This document shows positions 24,305 through 31,262 of a stretch of DNA of 34,043 bases, piece by piece; within the stretch, counting starts at the first letter, position 1, and each line of letters begins with the position of its first letter. The position numbers and the translations under genes are program-made. The notes beneath the pieces are model-generated. The model did not search any database, was not told the origin of the DNA, and worked only from the letters and a program-made list of their open reading frames with translations. This DNA is from an uncultured Clostridia bacterium (GTDB lineage Bacteria; Bacillota; Clostridia; Saccharofermentanales; Saccharofermentanaceae): assembly GCA_947167045.1 (NCBI GenBank), contig CAMVGO010000025.1:1-34043 (forward strand), given 5' to 3'.

Positions 24305-26086
24305 TCAGTCGAACAGTACCGGTACGATGCTCTGAGTATCAACGTCAAAGACGCCTTTTGTCAGGATCCTGAGTCTCGGTATTACCGGAAGCGCCGCAAA
24401 AGAGAGCGTCATGAACGGGTCGATGCCTTCGTGCACGCCAAGTTTCCTGGCCTGTACCTTCATGTTAGTAAGCATTGCGTTAACGTTATCGATCTTCGTG
24501 TTTGTCATAAGACCGCCTATGGGAAGCGGCAGTACTGACAGGACTTTTCCGTCCGCCGCGATGGCGATACCGCCTTCTATATCACGGACGACGTTGGCGG
24601 CAAGAGCCATGTCTGCATCATTTGTACCCGCAACGATAAGATTATGCGAATCGTGTGCGACGCTCGAAGCGATGGCGCCGTACTGCAGGCCGTATCCGTT
24701 AAGGAATCCGATGCCTATGTGTCCCGTATCCTTATGCCTCTCGATGAGAGCGACCTTGATTATGTCCTTATCGGTCTCGACACCTGGTGCTTTTACGAAA
24801 TGCTTGAACTCGGCTTCCTTATTATCGAGATTGGACGGTACGATGAGTTCTTCTGTCAGAAGTTCGCCCGGGAGGAGCCTTATAACACGCTTGTTGGCGC
24901 CCTTTTCCTTAAGCGAAAAGTCTTCGGGCGTGAGTTCTTTGAGATTAAAACTGTGTAATACTCTGCCGTATTTCTCATCATCGCAGGAAACATGAGGTAT
25001 CTCAACCGTAAGAGCTCTGTTCTCGGCTACAAGGATGCCGCTCTTAAAGACCTTTTCGACCTCAAACTTTGCAAGATCGGACACGATGATAAGATCGGCG
25101 ATATATCCCGGTGCGATGGCTCCCCTGTTTCTCATGCCGAAATAAGATGCGGCATTATAACTTGCCATCTTTACGGCGTTGTAAGGGCTCTTCCCCGCCT
25201 TGACGGCTTCCTTTATTATGAAGTCGATATGACCTGAATCGCAGAGTGTCTCGGGATGTATGTCATCGGTTACGAGCATGCATCTGTCAGTATATTTGTC
25301 GTCGAATAAAGGCAACAGAGCCTGAAGATTCCTTGCCGCCGTGCCTTCCCTTATCATTATCCACTGGCCCAGAGTCAGCTTTTCGAGCGCTTCTTCAAAT
25401 GTGGAGCACTCATGGTCAGAAGCGACGCCTGCCGCGACATAAGCATTTAGGTCACGGCCCGTAAGTCCGGGAGCGTGTCCGTCAACGATCCTTTTATGAG
25501 TCAGAGCGCTCTCGATCTTGGAGATTATCGCGGGATCGTTCCTGATGGTCCCGTATGAATCCATCAGTTCGGCAAGACCCAGGATACGCTCGCATTTATA
25601 GAACTTGTCGAGTTCAACAGCACCCAAAGTTGCTCCGGCTTCGTCAAAAGGAGTTGCGGGAACGCATGAAGGCAGCATGTAGAACACGTCCAGAGGAAGG
25701 TTCTTGCTGCAGCTTATCATGTAGGAAAGTCCGTTTTCACCGGCCACATTGGCTATCTCATGCGGATCGGTTATGACCGCCGTCGTGCCGTGCGGGATTA
25801 CCGCTTTTGCAAACTCTTCGGGCGACAGCATAGTGCTCTCAATATGAATGTGAGCGTCTATAAGCCCGGGACAGATTATCTTCCCTTCAGCATCGATCAC
25901 TTCCTCACCGTCATAAGAACCGATACCTGCAATATATCCGTCAAATATGGCGATATCGCCGCTCATGAGTTCTTTGGTAAATACGTTTAATATCTTTCCG
26001 TTCTTTATGACAAGGTCCGCTTTTTTCTCTCCGCGGGCCACCGAGATCAGTTCATTTATCTGCTTATCCAAATCAAGATCCTCCAT
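24305..26086 (-). CDS. ade: Adenine deaminase
   Basis: 593-residue amidohydrolase converting adenine to hypoxanthine in purine salvage. The two-domain amidohydrolase motifs typical of this family are GLIDAHIHIES, TDPHEIANVAG, VDGHAPGL, ASDHECS and MLVTDDIHP, followed by the family C-terminal domain (SHDSHNLIVAGTND, GGIAIAADGKVL). Start choice is open. ATG at 26086 has no ribosome site before it, while GGAGGA within that ATG's next codons is perfectly spaced for an in-frame TTG at 26071, which would drop five residues. A TATAAT box at 26115-26120 serves either. No purine riboswitch is seen. Confidence 0.93.
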   Translation of the reverse strand: MEDLDLDKQINELISVARGEKKADLVIKNGKILNVFTKELMSGDIAIFDGYIAGIGSYDGEEVIDAEGKIICPGLIDAHIHIESTMLSPEEFAKAVIPHGTTAVITDPHEIANVAGENGLSYMISCSKNLPLDVFYMLPSCVPATPFDEAGATLGAVELDKFYKCERILGLAELMDSYGTIRNDPAIISKIESALTHKRIVDGHAPGLTGRDLNAYVAAGVASDHECSTFEEALEKLTLGQWIMIREGTAARNLQALLPLFDDKYTDRCMLVTDDIHPETLCDSGHIDFIIKEAVKAGKSPYNAVKMASYNAASYFGMRNRGAIAPGYIADLIIVSDLAKFEVEKVFKSGILVAENRALTVEIPHVSCDDEKYGRVLHSFNLKELTPEDFSLKEKGANKRVIRLLPGELLTEELIVPSNLDNKEAEFKHFVKAPGVETDKDIIKVALIERHKDTGHIGIGFLNGYGLQYGAIASSVAHDSHNLIVAGTNDADMALAANVVRDIEGGIAIAADGKVLSVLPLPIGGLMTNTKIDNVNAMLTNMKVQARKLGVHEGIDPFMTLSFAALPVIPRLRILTKGVFDVDTQSIVPVLFD

Positions 26087-26114
26087 AAATCTGTCAAAAA
26101 CATCTTATGGATTC

Positions 26115-26145
26115 ATTATAAGGAACGGATAAAACGATTTATCAA
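26115..26145 (-). promoter_or_regulatory. Probable promoter of adenine deaminase
   Basis: Minus strand TATAAT (26120-26115) with TTGATA (26145-26140) at a long 19-bp spacing. Transcription would start near 26108, about 22 nt before the ATG. Confidence 0.5.
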
Positions 26146-26163
26146 ACGCTTCGTTATATATCT

Positions 26164-26179
26164 GTTAACTAAAGTTAAC
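26164..26179. promoter_or_regulatory. Palindromic site upstream of the ade promoter, possible operator
   Basis: GTTAACT-AA-AGTTAAC is a perfect dyad (7-bp arms, 2-bp spacer) located about 20 bp upstream of the ade -35 box and downstream of the lipoprotein terminator. The binding protein is unknown. Confidence 0.35.
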
Positions 26180-26203
26180 GTTATGTTTCAAAGAAACTTG
26201 CCG

Positions 26204-26241
26204 AAAAAGTGATGGGGCTGTCCCGTAACCGGAACAGCCCC
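26204..26241 (-). terminator. Rho-independent terminator after the lipoprotein gene
   Basis: GGGGCTGT (26214-26221) and ACAGCCCC (26234-26241) form an 8-bp stem. On the minus strand it is followed at a short distance by five T (26204-26208). It lies 26 bp after the stop of the shifted lipoprotein frame at 26268. Confidence 0.75.
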
Positions 26242-26267
26242 GTTGGCCAAAAAATTATTAAGATAGA

Positions 26268-26736
26268 TTACTGAGGTATCTCTACGTCATAAACGACGTC
26301 AACGAAAACATCCTGAGTCATGAAATCCCTGAATACGATCTCGATCGGGCTGTCGGAACGGAGCTTGTAGTAAGCTGTGTATGTCACTGAATGACGTGAA
26401 GTCATAGTAAACATTAAGAATGTCGTAATCGTACTTGTCGCCTGTATCAAAATACTCGTAACCGATTACTTCAAGTTCGAACTTGTCGTCAAATACGAAC
26501 TTTTCGGGCAGAGAAAACTTTGACCCCTCGTCAGCTGTCTCTTCCGAACTCTCTTCTGTGGCTTCTGTTGCCTCTGTGGCATCGGTCTCAGAAGCTGCTG
26601 CAGTAGTCTCGCTTGCCTCTGTCTCCTCTGCTTCAGTTGTTGTCTCTTCTGTCTTGTTGCAGGCCGTAACTGATGCGAGCATCATTGCTGCGGTCATGCC
26701 GGCACAGAGAACTTTAGTAAGATAAATCTTTTTCAT
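26268..26736 (-). pseudogene. Lipoprotein gene with apparent frameshift
   Basis: ATG at 26736 has GGAGGA 4-5 nt upstream. The product begins with a lipoprotein signal (MKKIYLTKVLCAGMTAA..., lipobox VTAC), a Thr/Glu/Ala-rich linker, then a beta-rich domain (SLPEKFVFDDKFELEVIGYEYF, YDILNVYYDF). From about 26410 the frame turns into an unlikely basic tail ending at 26299. The +1 frame carries a convincing continuation (TYTAYYKLRSDSP, IEIVFRDFMTQDVFVDVVYDV) that stops at 26268, close to the terminator. One extra base between about 26390 and 26420 would explain it: mutation, sequencing error, or, less likely, programmed shifting, since no slippery site is seen. Function unknown; perhaps an envelope sensor or scaffold. 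Confidence 0.6.
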
Positions 26737-26946
26737 AAAATCCTCCATGTTCTTTGAATCACCGTATTATATCGCTGAGTTCTTATCGCAAAGCCGGTTT
26801 TAAATTTTCCAATTTCACACAAATTGGCTCAGGGTAACTTCAAAAAGATTATTGAAACTTGCAATCTTTAATGTTCTCGGACAAATGATATGCAAATTGT
26901 CTAATTTTTCGCAATAAAGGCAGTAGAAAAAGGTGTCAGGATGAAC

Positions 26947-27582
26947 TCAGATAACGTTATCGGCATTGGTAAAATCCATCTTTATCAATGCTTTTCCGTT
27001 TGGAAGGTCAAATCTCTGTTGTGAGGCTTTCTTATAGCCGATCTTGCCCATGTATTCGCAGAAAGTCTTCTCATCCATCTGGTGATGGACCTCATCGAGC
27101 CTGTCAAACGCATGGAGATACGGTGATTCCGATACCCAGGCCTTTTCATCAGTATTTATCTGGATAACGCACGATGCAACTTTTGGTTCAACCCTCTTAA
27201 TGACTTCGCAGAAAACATCAAGGCCGATATATTCGACCAACAGGTTTGCAATGACAAGCTCAGCCTTTGGCAGTTTTTCCGCCTCATTTATTAGATCTAT
27301 CTTCAGACATTTGAGAAAGCCTGTGAGTTCCGGATACCTTGCTTCGGTCTGCTTCAGGTAATCTTCGTTGATATCAACCCCGTATACGACATCGAAAACA
27401 TCCTTACTGACATGCTCAAGGCCGTTCCCGCCTGCAACACCCAATATCATGGCTGATTTGAACGGGAAGGCCTCAAACTGTATCTTCATGATCTCATTAA
27501 GCACCTGAAGCTGCTGAACGGAGTCCAGGCTCATGTGATTCTCATAATCTGAGAGGCTGATGTCATTCCATGGGTTATCCAT
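26947..27582 (-). CDS. Class I SAM-dependent methyltransferase
   Basis: 211 residues with a class I methyltransferase fold: motif I reads AMILGVAGGNGLEHV (about 44-58) and the acidic strand VYGVDIN follows. A later strand ends in LVIANLLVEYIG, and the C-terminal part binds the unknown acceptor. GGAAGA precedes ATG, and an extended -10 box (TGGTATAAT, 27618-27610) lies about 28 bp upstream, so it can be transcribed apart from the ABC genes that end 78 bp earlier. No substrate can be assigned. Confidence 0.82.
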   Translation of the reverse strand: MDNPWNDISLSDYENHMSLDSVQQLQVLNEIMKIQFEAFPFKSAMILGVAGGNGLEHVSKDVFDVVYGVDINEDYLKQTEARYPELTGFLKCLKIDLINEAEKLPKAELVIANLLVEYIGLDVFCEVIKRVEPKVASCVIQINTDEKAWVSESPYLHAFDRLDEVHHQMDEKTFCEYMGKIGYKKASQQRFDLPNGKALIKMDFTNADNVI

Positions 27583-27609
27583 CTTGTATATCTTCCGCTT
27601 TTTAGCGGG

Positions 27610-27618
27610 ATTATACCA
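27610..27618 (-). promoter_or_regulatory. Extended -10 promoter of the methyltransferase gene
   Basis: Minus strand TGGTATAAT matches an extended -10 element; no good -35 hexamer lies 17 bp upstream. Confidence 0.45.
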
Positions 27619-27660
27619 TTATTATCTTTATTCCTTATATGTTATGCTTCCGCCGTCAGA

Positions 27661-28572
27661 TCATCTTCTTTTATATGTCTTGTTATAGACGACAGTCATC
27701 GCAGCTACGCAGATCAGCGCAATAATGCAGATATACACTACTGAAGCGGAGTTACCGAAAGAATAACCGAACGACTTTGCGTTGAAACTGAAAGTCTCCT
27801 TCATAGCCGAGATAAACGCACCGTTATCGAGCCCGCCGATCGTAGAATCGATTTTTTCGGCAAGTCCGCTTAAGAGGACATTACGGAACATTGATGTGAT
27901 ATGGCAAGCCGGGAAAAGATTGCAGAAGGACTGAACGCCGTCCGAGAACTGCGACAACGGGATATAAGCGCCTATTATGAATCCTGCTGCGGCACTTAAT
28001 ATGCCGAAGAAAGCGGTACTCGTCGAAGAAGACTTGAACATCAGCATCAGCACCATGAAAAGCGCCGTTGATGATACGCATCCGAGAAGGACTGTTCCGT
28101 ATGCCGCAAAGACAGAGCCTGCACTAATATGCGGATCGCCCATAAAACTGAGAACGGCAAGTCCTGCGGTAAGGATTAAGGATGTCATGATAAAAGCGCA
28201 TATTGAAGATGCGGTGAAATACGAGAGCACTATCTTCCAGCGCTTCATAGGCGTAGCGCATATGTCGCTGTCCACACCGGCTTCCTTATCCTTTACTATC
28301 GTCTGAAGGCATGTGTAAGGAACCGTGATTATCGCCGAACCCAGAATGCCCGACAGCAGTATTCCGTTTGCGAACATGTCGATATCATTTGCAGAGACTA
28401 TGTTTTCGAGACCTTTCATCGAGCCTGTAAGTGCGTCAACAAACGTGCCTTTGAGGAACAGGATGTAGAGCAGGAAAAAGATTATAGATGTAAGGAGCGA
28501 GAATAATACCGCCAAAAAATCCTTGAAATATATGAGCATGTTGCGTCTTGTAAATCCAATAAAATCCTTCAT
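27661..28572 (-). CDS. ABC-2 type transporter permease
   Basis: 303 residues, about six membrane helices, with the ABC-2 permease layout: first helix near 20-40, an extracytoplasmic loop (about 45-65), helices through 70-245 and a last one near 275-295. The cytoplasmic coupling segment KDKEAGVDSDICATPMKRW is typical. It shares a base with the ATPase stop (TAATG), so the two are coupled and form one transporter. Such exporters commonly move antimicrobial peptides, lipids or drugs; the cargo is not indicated. Confidence 0.9.
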   Translation of the reverse strand: MKDFIGFTRRNMLIYFKDFLAVLFSLLTSIIFFLLYILFLKGTFVDALTGSMKGLENIVSANDIDMFANGILLSGILGSAIITVPYTCLQTIVKDKEAGVDSDICATPMKRWKIVLSYFTASSICAFIMTSLILTAGLAVLSFMGDPHISAGSVFAAYGTVLLGCVSSTALFMVLMLMFKSSSTSTAFFGILSAAAGFIIGAYIPLSQFSDGVQSFCNLFPACHITSMFRNVLLSGLAEKIDSTIGGLDNGAFISAMKETFSFNAKSFGYSFGNSASVVYICIIALICVAAMTVVYNKTYKRR

Positions 28573-29474
28573 TATGCGAGCTCCTTTCCTGTAAGGTTGA
28601 GGAATACGTCATCCATCGTACCTTTGATCAATTCGTAGTCTCTTATCTCTTCCCTGTTCTCGAAAATGAATTCGGTCAGGTTGTCGTCTGTCTCAATGCT
28701 GTAATGGTCCGCATCGTATACGAAATTCCTGCTGATCCTCGTGATGAGCGCTTCAGCGTTTTCGCTCTTTGCCGTATACCAAACGAGCCTTGAATGAGCA
28801 TATCTCGTCTTGAGTTCGGCTGGTGTTCCGTTTGTCACGATCCTTCCTTTGTCGAGTATCACGACGTGGTCGGCATCCCTGGTCTCTTCCATATAGTGTG
28901 TCGTAAGGAATATCGTCATGCCGTACTCTCTTCTTAGGTAATTGATGTAATCCCATACGAGCTTTCTTGACTTCGGATCGAGGCCCGTCGTCGGTTCGTC
29001 GAGGAACAGTATCTTCGGGTTGTTGATGAGCGCCCTCATGATGTCCACTCTTCTTCTCTGTCCGCCCGATAGTTTCTCGTATTTCCTGTCCCAGATATCC
29101 TTCATCTCAAAGCTCTCAGAAAAGGGTTCAAGTCTTTTCATAACTTCTTTTCGTGAAAGTCCGTAGTATGAGCCTCTGGTAAGAAGGTTTTCTTTTACTG
29201 TCAGCTTCTTATCAAGTACAGAATTCTGAAAAACGATGCCGTTGGCCTTTCTGATCTCATCGTCTTCCCTTCCCAGTTCATGGCCGCAAATAAAAGCCGT
29301 GCCTGCAGTCTTCTGAAGGATGGTCGTCAGCATGTTTATCGTTGTTGATTTGCCGGCACCGTTCTCTCCCAGGAAAGCGAACATCTCGCCCTCTTCGACT
29401 TCGAATGAGATACCGTCAACCGCTGTATGCTCTTTGTACTTCTTGGTCAGTTCTTTAACTTCGATTATTTTCAT
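28572..29474 (-). CDS. ABC transporter ATP-binding protein
   Basis: 300 residues. Walker A GENGAGKS (36-43), Q-loop VFQNS, signature LSGGQ (135-139), Walker B ILFLDE (155-160), switch His193 in TTHYMEE. The C-terminal part after about residue 215 (to GTMDDVFLNLTG) is the extension seen in drug/peptide-exporter ATPases of this class. The start at 29474 is chosen because CAGGAGG is 8 nt upstream; ATG codons at 29480 and 29501 are too close to, or upstream of, that site. Its promoter region holds a 21-bp-phased direct repeat and, further up, the 52-bp hairpin array. Confidence 0.93.
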   Translation of the reverse strand: MKIIEVKELTKKYKEHTAVDGISFEVEEGEMFAFLGENGAGKSTTINMLTTILQKTAGTAFICGHELGREDDEIRKANGIVFQNSVLDKKLTVKENLLTRGSYYGLSRKEVMKRLEPFSESFEMKDIWDRKYEKLSGGQRRRVDIMRALINNPKILFLDEPTTGLDPKSRKLVWDYINYLRREYGMTIFLTTHYMEETRDADHVVILDKGRIVTNGTPAELKTRYAHSRLVWYTAKSENAEALITRISRNFVYDADHYSIETDDNLTEFIFENREEIRDYELIKGTMDDVFLNLTGKELA

Positions 29475-29534
29475 TGTCATTTCCTCCTGATGAGGCAACA
29501 ATAACGCTTTTGATTTCAGCGAAAAAGGGTTTTG

Positions 29535-29576
29535 CTACCAAGATGCGGAAATGGCTTACCAAGTTGCGGAAAAGTT
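29535..29576 (-). promoter_or_regulatory. 21-bp direct repeat upstream of the ABC operon, candidate LytTR operator
   Basis: Two 21-bp copies, 29535-29555 and 29556-29576, share TACCAAG(A/T)TGCGGAAA and match at 16 of 21 positions. The period of two helical turns is that of LytTR-protein binding sites. On the minus strand they lie 61 bp before the ATPase ATG, just upstream of a poor -35/-10 (TTTTCG, TATTGT), as expected for an activator site. Confidence 0.5.
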
Positions 29577-29594
29577 TGTTTTTAGGGGCGTGAG

Positions 29595-29690
29595 GATACA
29601 ACGGGCGCGCTGTACCACTTAGTAATTTTTTGACTTTGTGATACAACGGAACGCAAATTATTCCACTTAGTTGCTTTTCGAGACTTCTGG
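29595..29690. repeat. Imperfect duplication of about 45-48 bp
   Basis: GATACAACGG occurs at 29595 and 29640, and (T)CCACTTAGT at about 29614 and 29662, each followed by a T-rich run and GACTT. The two halves are diverged copies of one segment, lying between the 21-bp direct repeat and the hairpin array. Confidence 0.55.
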
Positions 29691-29697
29691 ATAAATC

Positions 29698-30009
29698 GGC
29701 TGATATCGTTTTTGATCATTATTCCCGGAAAACGATATCTTGACCTTCCGGCTGATATCGTTTTTGATAACTTTTTCTCGAAAACGATATCTTGACCTTC
29801 CGGCTGATATCGTTTTTGATAACTTTTTCTCGAAAACGATATCTTGACCTTCCGGCTGATATCGTTTTTGATCATTATTCCCGGAAAACGATATCTTGAC
29901 CTTTCAGCTGATATCGTTTTTGATCATTATTCCCGGGAAACGATATCTTGACCTTTCAGTTGATATCGTTTTTGATAACTTTTTCTCGAAAACGATATTT
30001 TGGTTTCTT
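29698..30009. repeat. Six tandem 52-bp hairpin units
   Basis: Units start at 29698, 29750, 29802, 29854, 29906 and 29958, each exactly 52 bp. Each contains GATATCGTTTT and its inverted copy AAAACGATATC around a 16-nt loop. Two loop types alternate: A (TGATCATTATTCCCGG, units 1, 4, 5) and B (TGATAACTTTTTCTCG, units 2, 3, 6). Units 2 and 3 are identical; units 5 and 6 are diverged at the edges. The linker (TTGACCTTCCGGCT) leaves the same arms able to pair across unit borders. The array lies between the DUF3021-type gene and the ABC operon. With the two repeats above it accounts for most of the 563-bp gap 29475-30038, where no gene is credible. Confidence 0.95.
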
Positions 30010-30038
30010 GCAGATTATCTAAACCAATTACCGGCTAC

Positions 30039-30479
30039 CTACTCCTCGTCCCTTATGTCATCCAGCGCCTTATTGATCTTGTTATCATCGCGCTTATGGA
30101 ACCAGAGCGTTACGGCCCAAACAAAGGCATAGACCAGGAAGAATATAACGGTTATGAAGATGAAGCCGTCTATGTGAACGTACCACTTGAATATGAAGCC
30201 GAAAATGCTGACGATAGCATAAAGACCAATGAAGTGAAGGACAAGCTTCAGCATAAAATGAGATTTCTTTCTGTCGTCCTCAGTAAAAAGAAACAGCGTC
30301 GGGACCGAGCACAACGCTCCTGTAAGAATAACCGAAAGGAGCTGAAGCCATGTGAGATTGAAGTTCGCGAGATCGTCGCCCATTACCGCATAGACAACGC
30401 CTTCGATCAGGATGCCAACAAAGATCGCAAAGGATATCATCATGGTCTGTTCAAGCCATAATTTCAATTTGTTCATCAT
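30039..30479 (-). CDS. DUF3021-type membrane protein
   Basis: 146 residues with four predicted membrane helices (about 12-32, 42-62, 75-96, 103-126) and a charged C-terminal tail (KRDDNKINKALDDIRDEE). Size, topology and position right after a LytTR regulator match DUF3021 proteins. In streptococcal LytTR systems, small membrane partners inhibit the regulator, and this is the likely role here. The start overlaps the regulator stop (ATGA) and has AGGAGG 8 nt upstream. Its stop lies 29 bp from the hairpin array. Confidence 0.75.
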   Translation of the reverse strand: MMNKLKLWLEQTMMISFAIFVGILIEGVVYAVMGDDLANFNLTWLQLLSVILTGALCSVPTLFLFTEDDRKKSHFMLKLVLHFIGLYAIVSIFGFIFKWYVHIDGFIFITVIFFLVYAFVWAVTLWFHKRDDNKINKALDDIRDEE

Positions 30480-30910
30480 ATCCCGAGCCTCCTTTTAACT
30501 TCCTTTACATAACCTCTCGAAATAACCACGACTTCGTCGTTGAGCAGCGTCGCGTCAATGCGGCCACTGATCTGCGACTTGACCGTGCGCACTTTCTTTA
30601 GATTAATTATCATCGATTTGGAGCAACGCATGAAATAACCGCCCAGAAGGGTCTCGAGCTCATAAAGCCTGTATTTGCAGTCGTAGCAGCCCTGTTTGGT
30701 ATAGACGAAAGTCTTCTTGTCGACGGATTCTATGTAGTAAACCGCAGAAGCCTTGATGATGTAGACTTTGTCATCCTTGCTCACCGCAAAGCTCTTCGAG
30801 TCGCCTTCCAAAAGCTCTATGGCGCCGGAGATCTCGTCGGTGATCTCGACCGCTTTTATCACGGCCTGTTCTTCCTCTTTGCTGTTGACCTTTTCGAAAA
30901 GGACCTGCAT
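30476..30910 (-). CDS. LytTR-type DNA-binding regulator
   Basis: 144 residues. An N-terminal part of about 40 residues (no receiver domain) is followed by a LytTR DNA-binding domain (about 45-142) with its usual run: VYYIESVDKKTFVYT, YRLYELETLL, FMRCSKSMIINLKKV, and VVVISRGYVKEVKRRL. Such stand-alone LytTR proteins are paired with a membrane inhibitor and activate neighbouring genes through direct repeats. The start at 30910 is preferred to ATG at 30925 because GCAGGAG, lying just after the earlier ATG, is 6 nt before it. An extended -10 promoter is at 30943-30951. Confidence 0.88.
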   Translation of the reverse strand: MQVLFEKVNSKEEEQAVIKAVEITDEISGAIELLEGDSKSFAVSKDDKVYIIKASAVYYIESVDKKTFVYTKQGCYDCKYRLYELETLLGGYFMRCSKSMIINLKKVRTVKSQISGRIDATLLNDEVVVISRGYVKEVKRRLGI

Positions 30911-30942
30911 CAAAAACTCCTGCAAATATGTATTTCGAAATG

Positions 30943-30951
30943 ATTATAGCA
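30943..30951 (-). promoter_or_regulatory. Extended -10 promoter of the LytTR-DUF3021 pair
   Basis: Minus strand TGCTATAAT. Just upstream of the -35 region lies TTACAAG-CGGAAA (plus strand 30974-30986), a shortened look-alike of the repeat at 29535-29576. Confidence 0.5.
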
Positions 30952-31013
30952 AAAATGACGCCCCTGGGTTGAATTACAAGCGGAAACTCAATGGTACAAA
31001 AACAAAAGAATTC

Positions 31014-31047
31014 AAAAAAACACCGCGATCCTATAAGAACCGCGGTG
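31014..31047 (-). terminator. Terminator of tRNA-Leu
   Basis: CACCGCG (31021-31027) pairs with CGCGGTG (31041-31047). On the minus strand seven T (31020-31014) follow. It lies 11 bp after the tRNA CCA end. Confidence 0.92.
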
Positions 31048-31058
31048 CTTCAGATAAC

Positions 31059-31143
31059 TGGTGGGGCTGGTGGGACTTGAACCCACACGATTTATGGTCG
31101 GCAGATTTTGAGTCTGCTGCGTCTGCCATTCCGCCACAACCCC
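31059..31143 (-). tRNA. tRNA-Leu (anticodon CAA)
   Basis: 85 nt including an encoded CCA. The acceptor stem GGGGTTG/CAGCCCC closes with one G-T pair, and the discriminator base is A. The anticodon arm is GCAGA-CTCAAAA-TCTGC with CAA at 34-36, reading TTG codons. The long variable arm (CGACCATAAATCG) marks a class II tRNA, and the T arm GGGTTCAAGTCCC is standard. Confidence 0.96.
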
Positions 31144-31156
31144 GTGTGCGTTGATT

Positions 31157-31185
31157 ATTATATTAAAGCGGTATTTCTTTGTCAA
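31157..31185 (-). promoter_or_regulatory. Consensus sigma-A promoter of tRNA-Leu
   Basis: Minus strand TTGACA (31185-31180), 17-bp spacer, TATAAT (31162-31157): a perfect match at optimal spacing. The start would be near 31150, only a few bases before the tRNA. Confidence 0.92.
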
Positions 31186-31262
31186 TTTGGCAAAGAAAGC
31201 TATACTTCACGCACTTCTCAAAAGATTACGGCAAGCCAACAGCAAGAAATCATCGAATAAAA

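Noticed and set aside
26087..26290. Purine riboswitch before adenine deaminase
   Set aside because: The conserved purine aptamer core is absent; only a promoter, the GTTAAC dyad and a terminator are seen.
29582..29875. Open frame of 97 codons on the minus strand through the tandem repeats
   Set aside because: The 52-bp unit is not a multiple of three, so each copy is read in a different frame. The openness follows from the A/T-rich repeat, and there is no ribosome site or recognisable domain.
29698..30009. CRISPR array
   Set aside because: The whole unit repeats, the loops are only two recurring types rather than unique spacers, and no cas genes are present.
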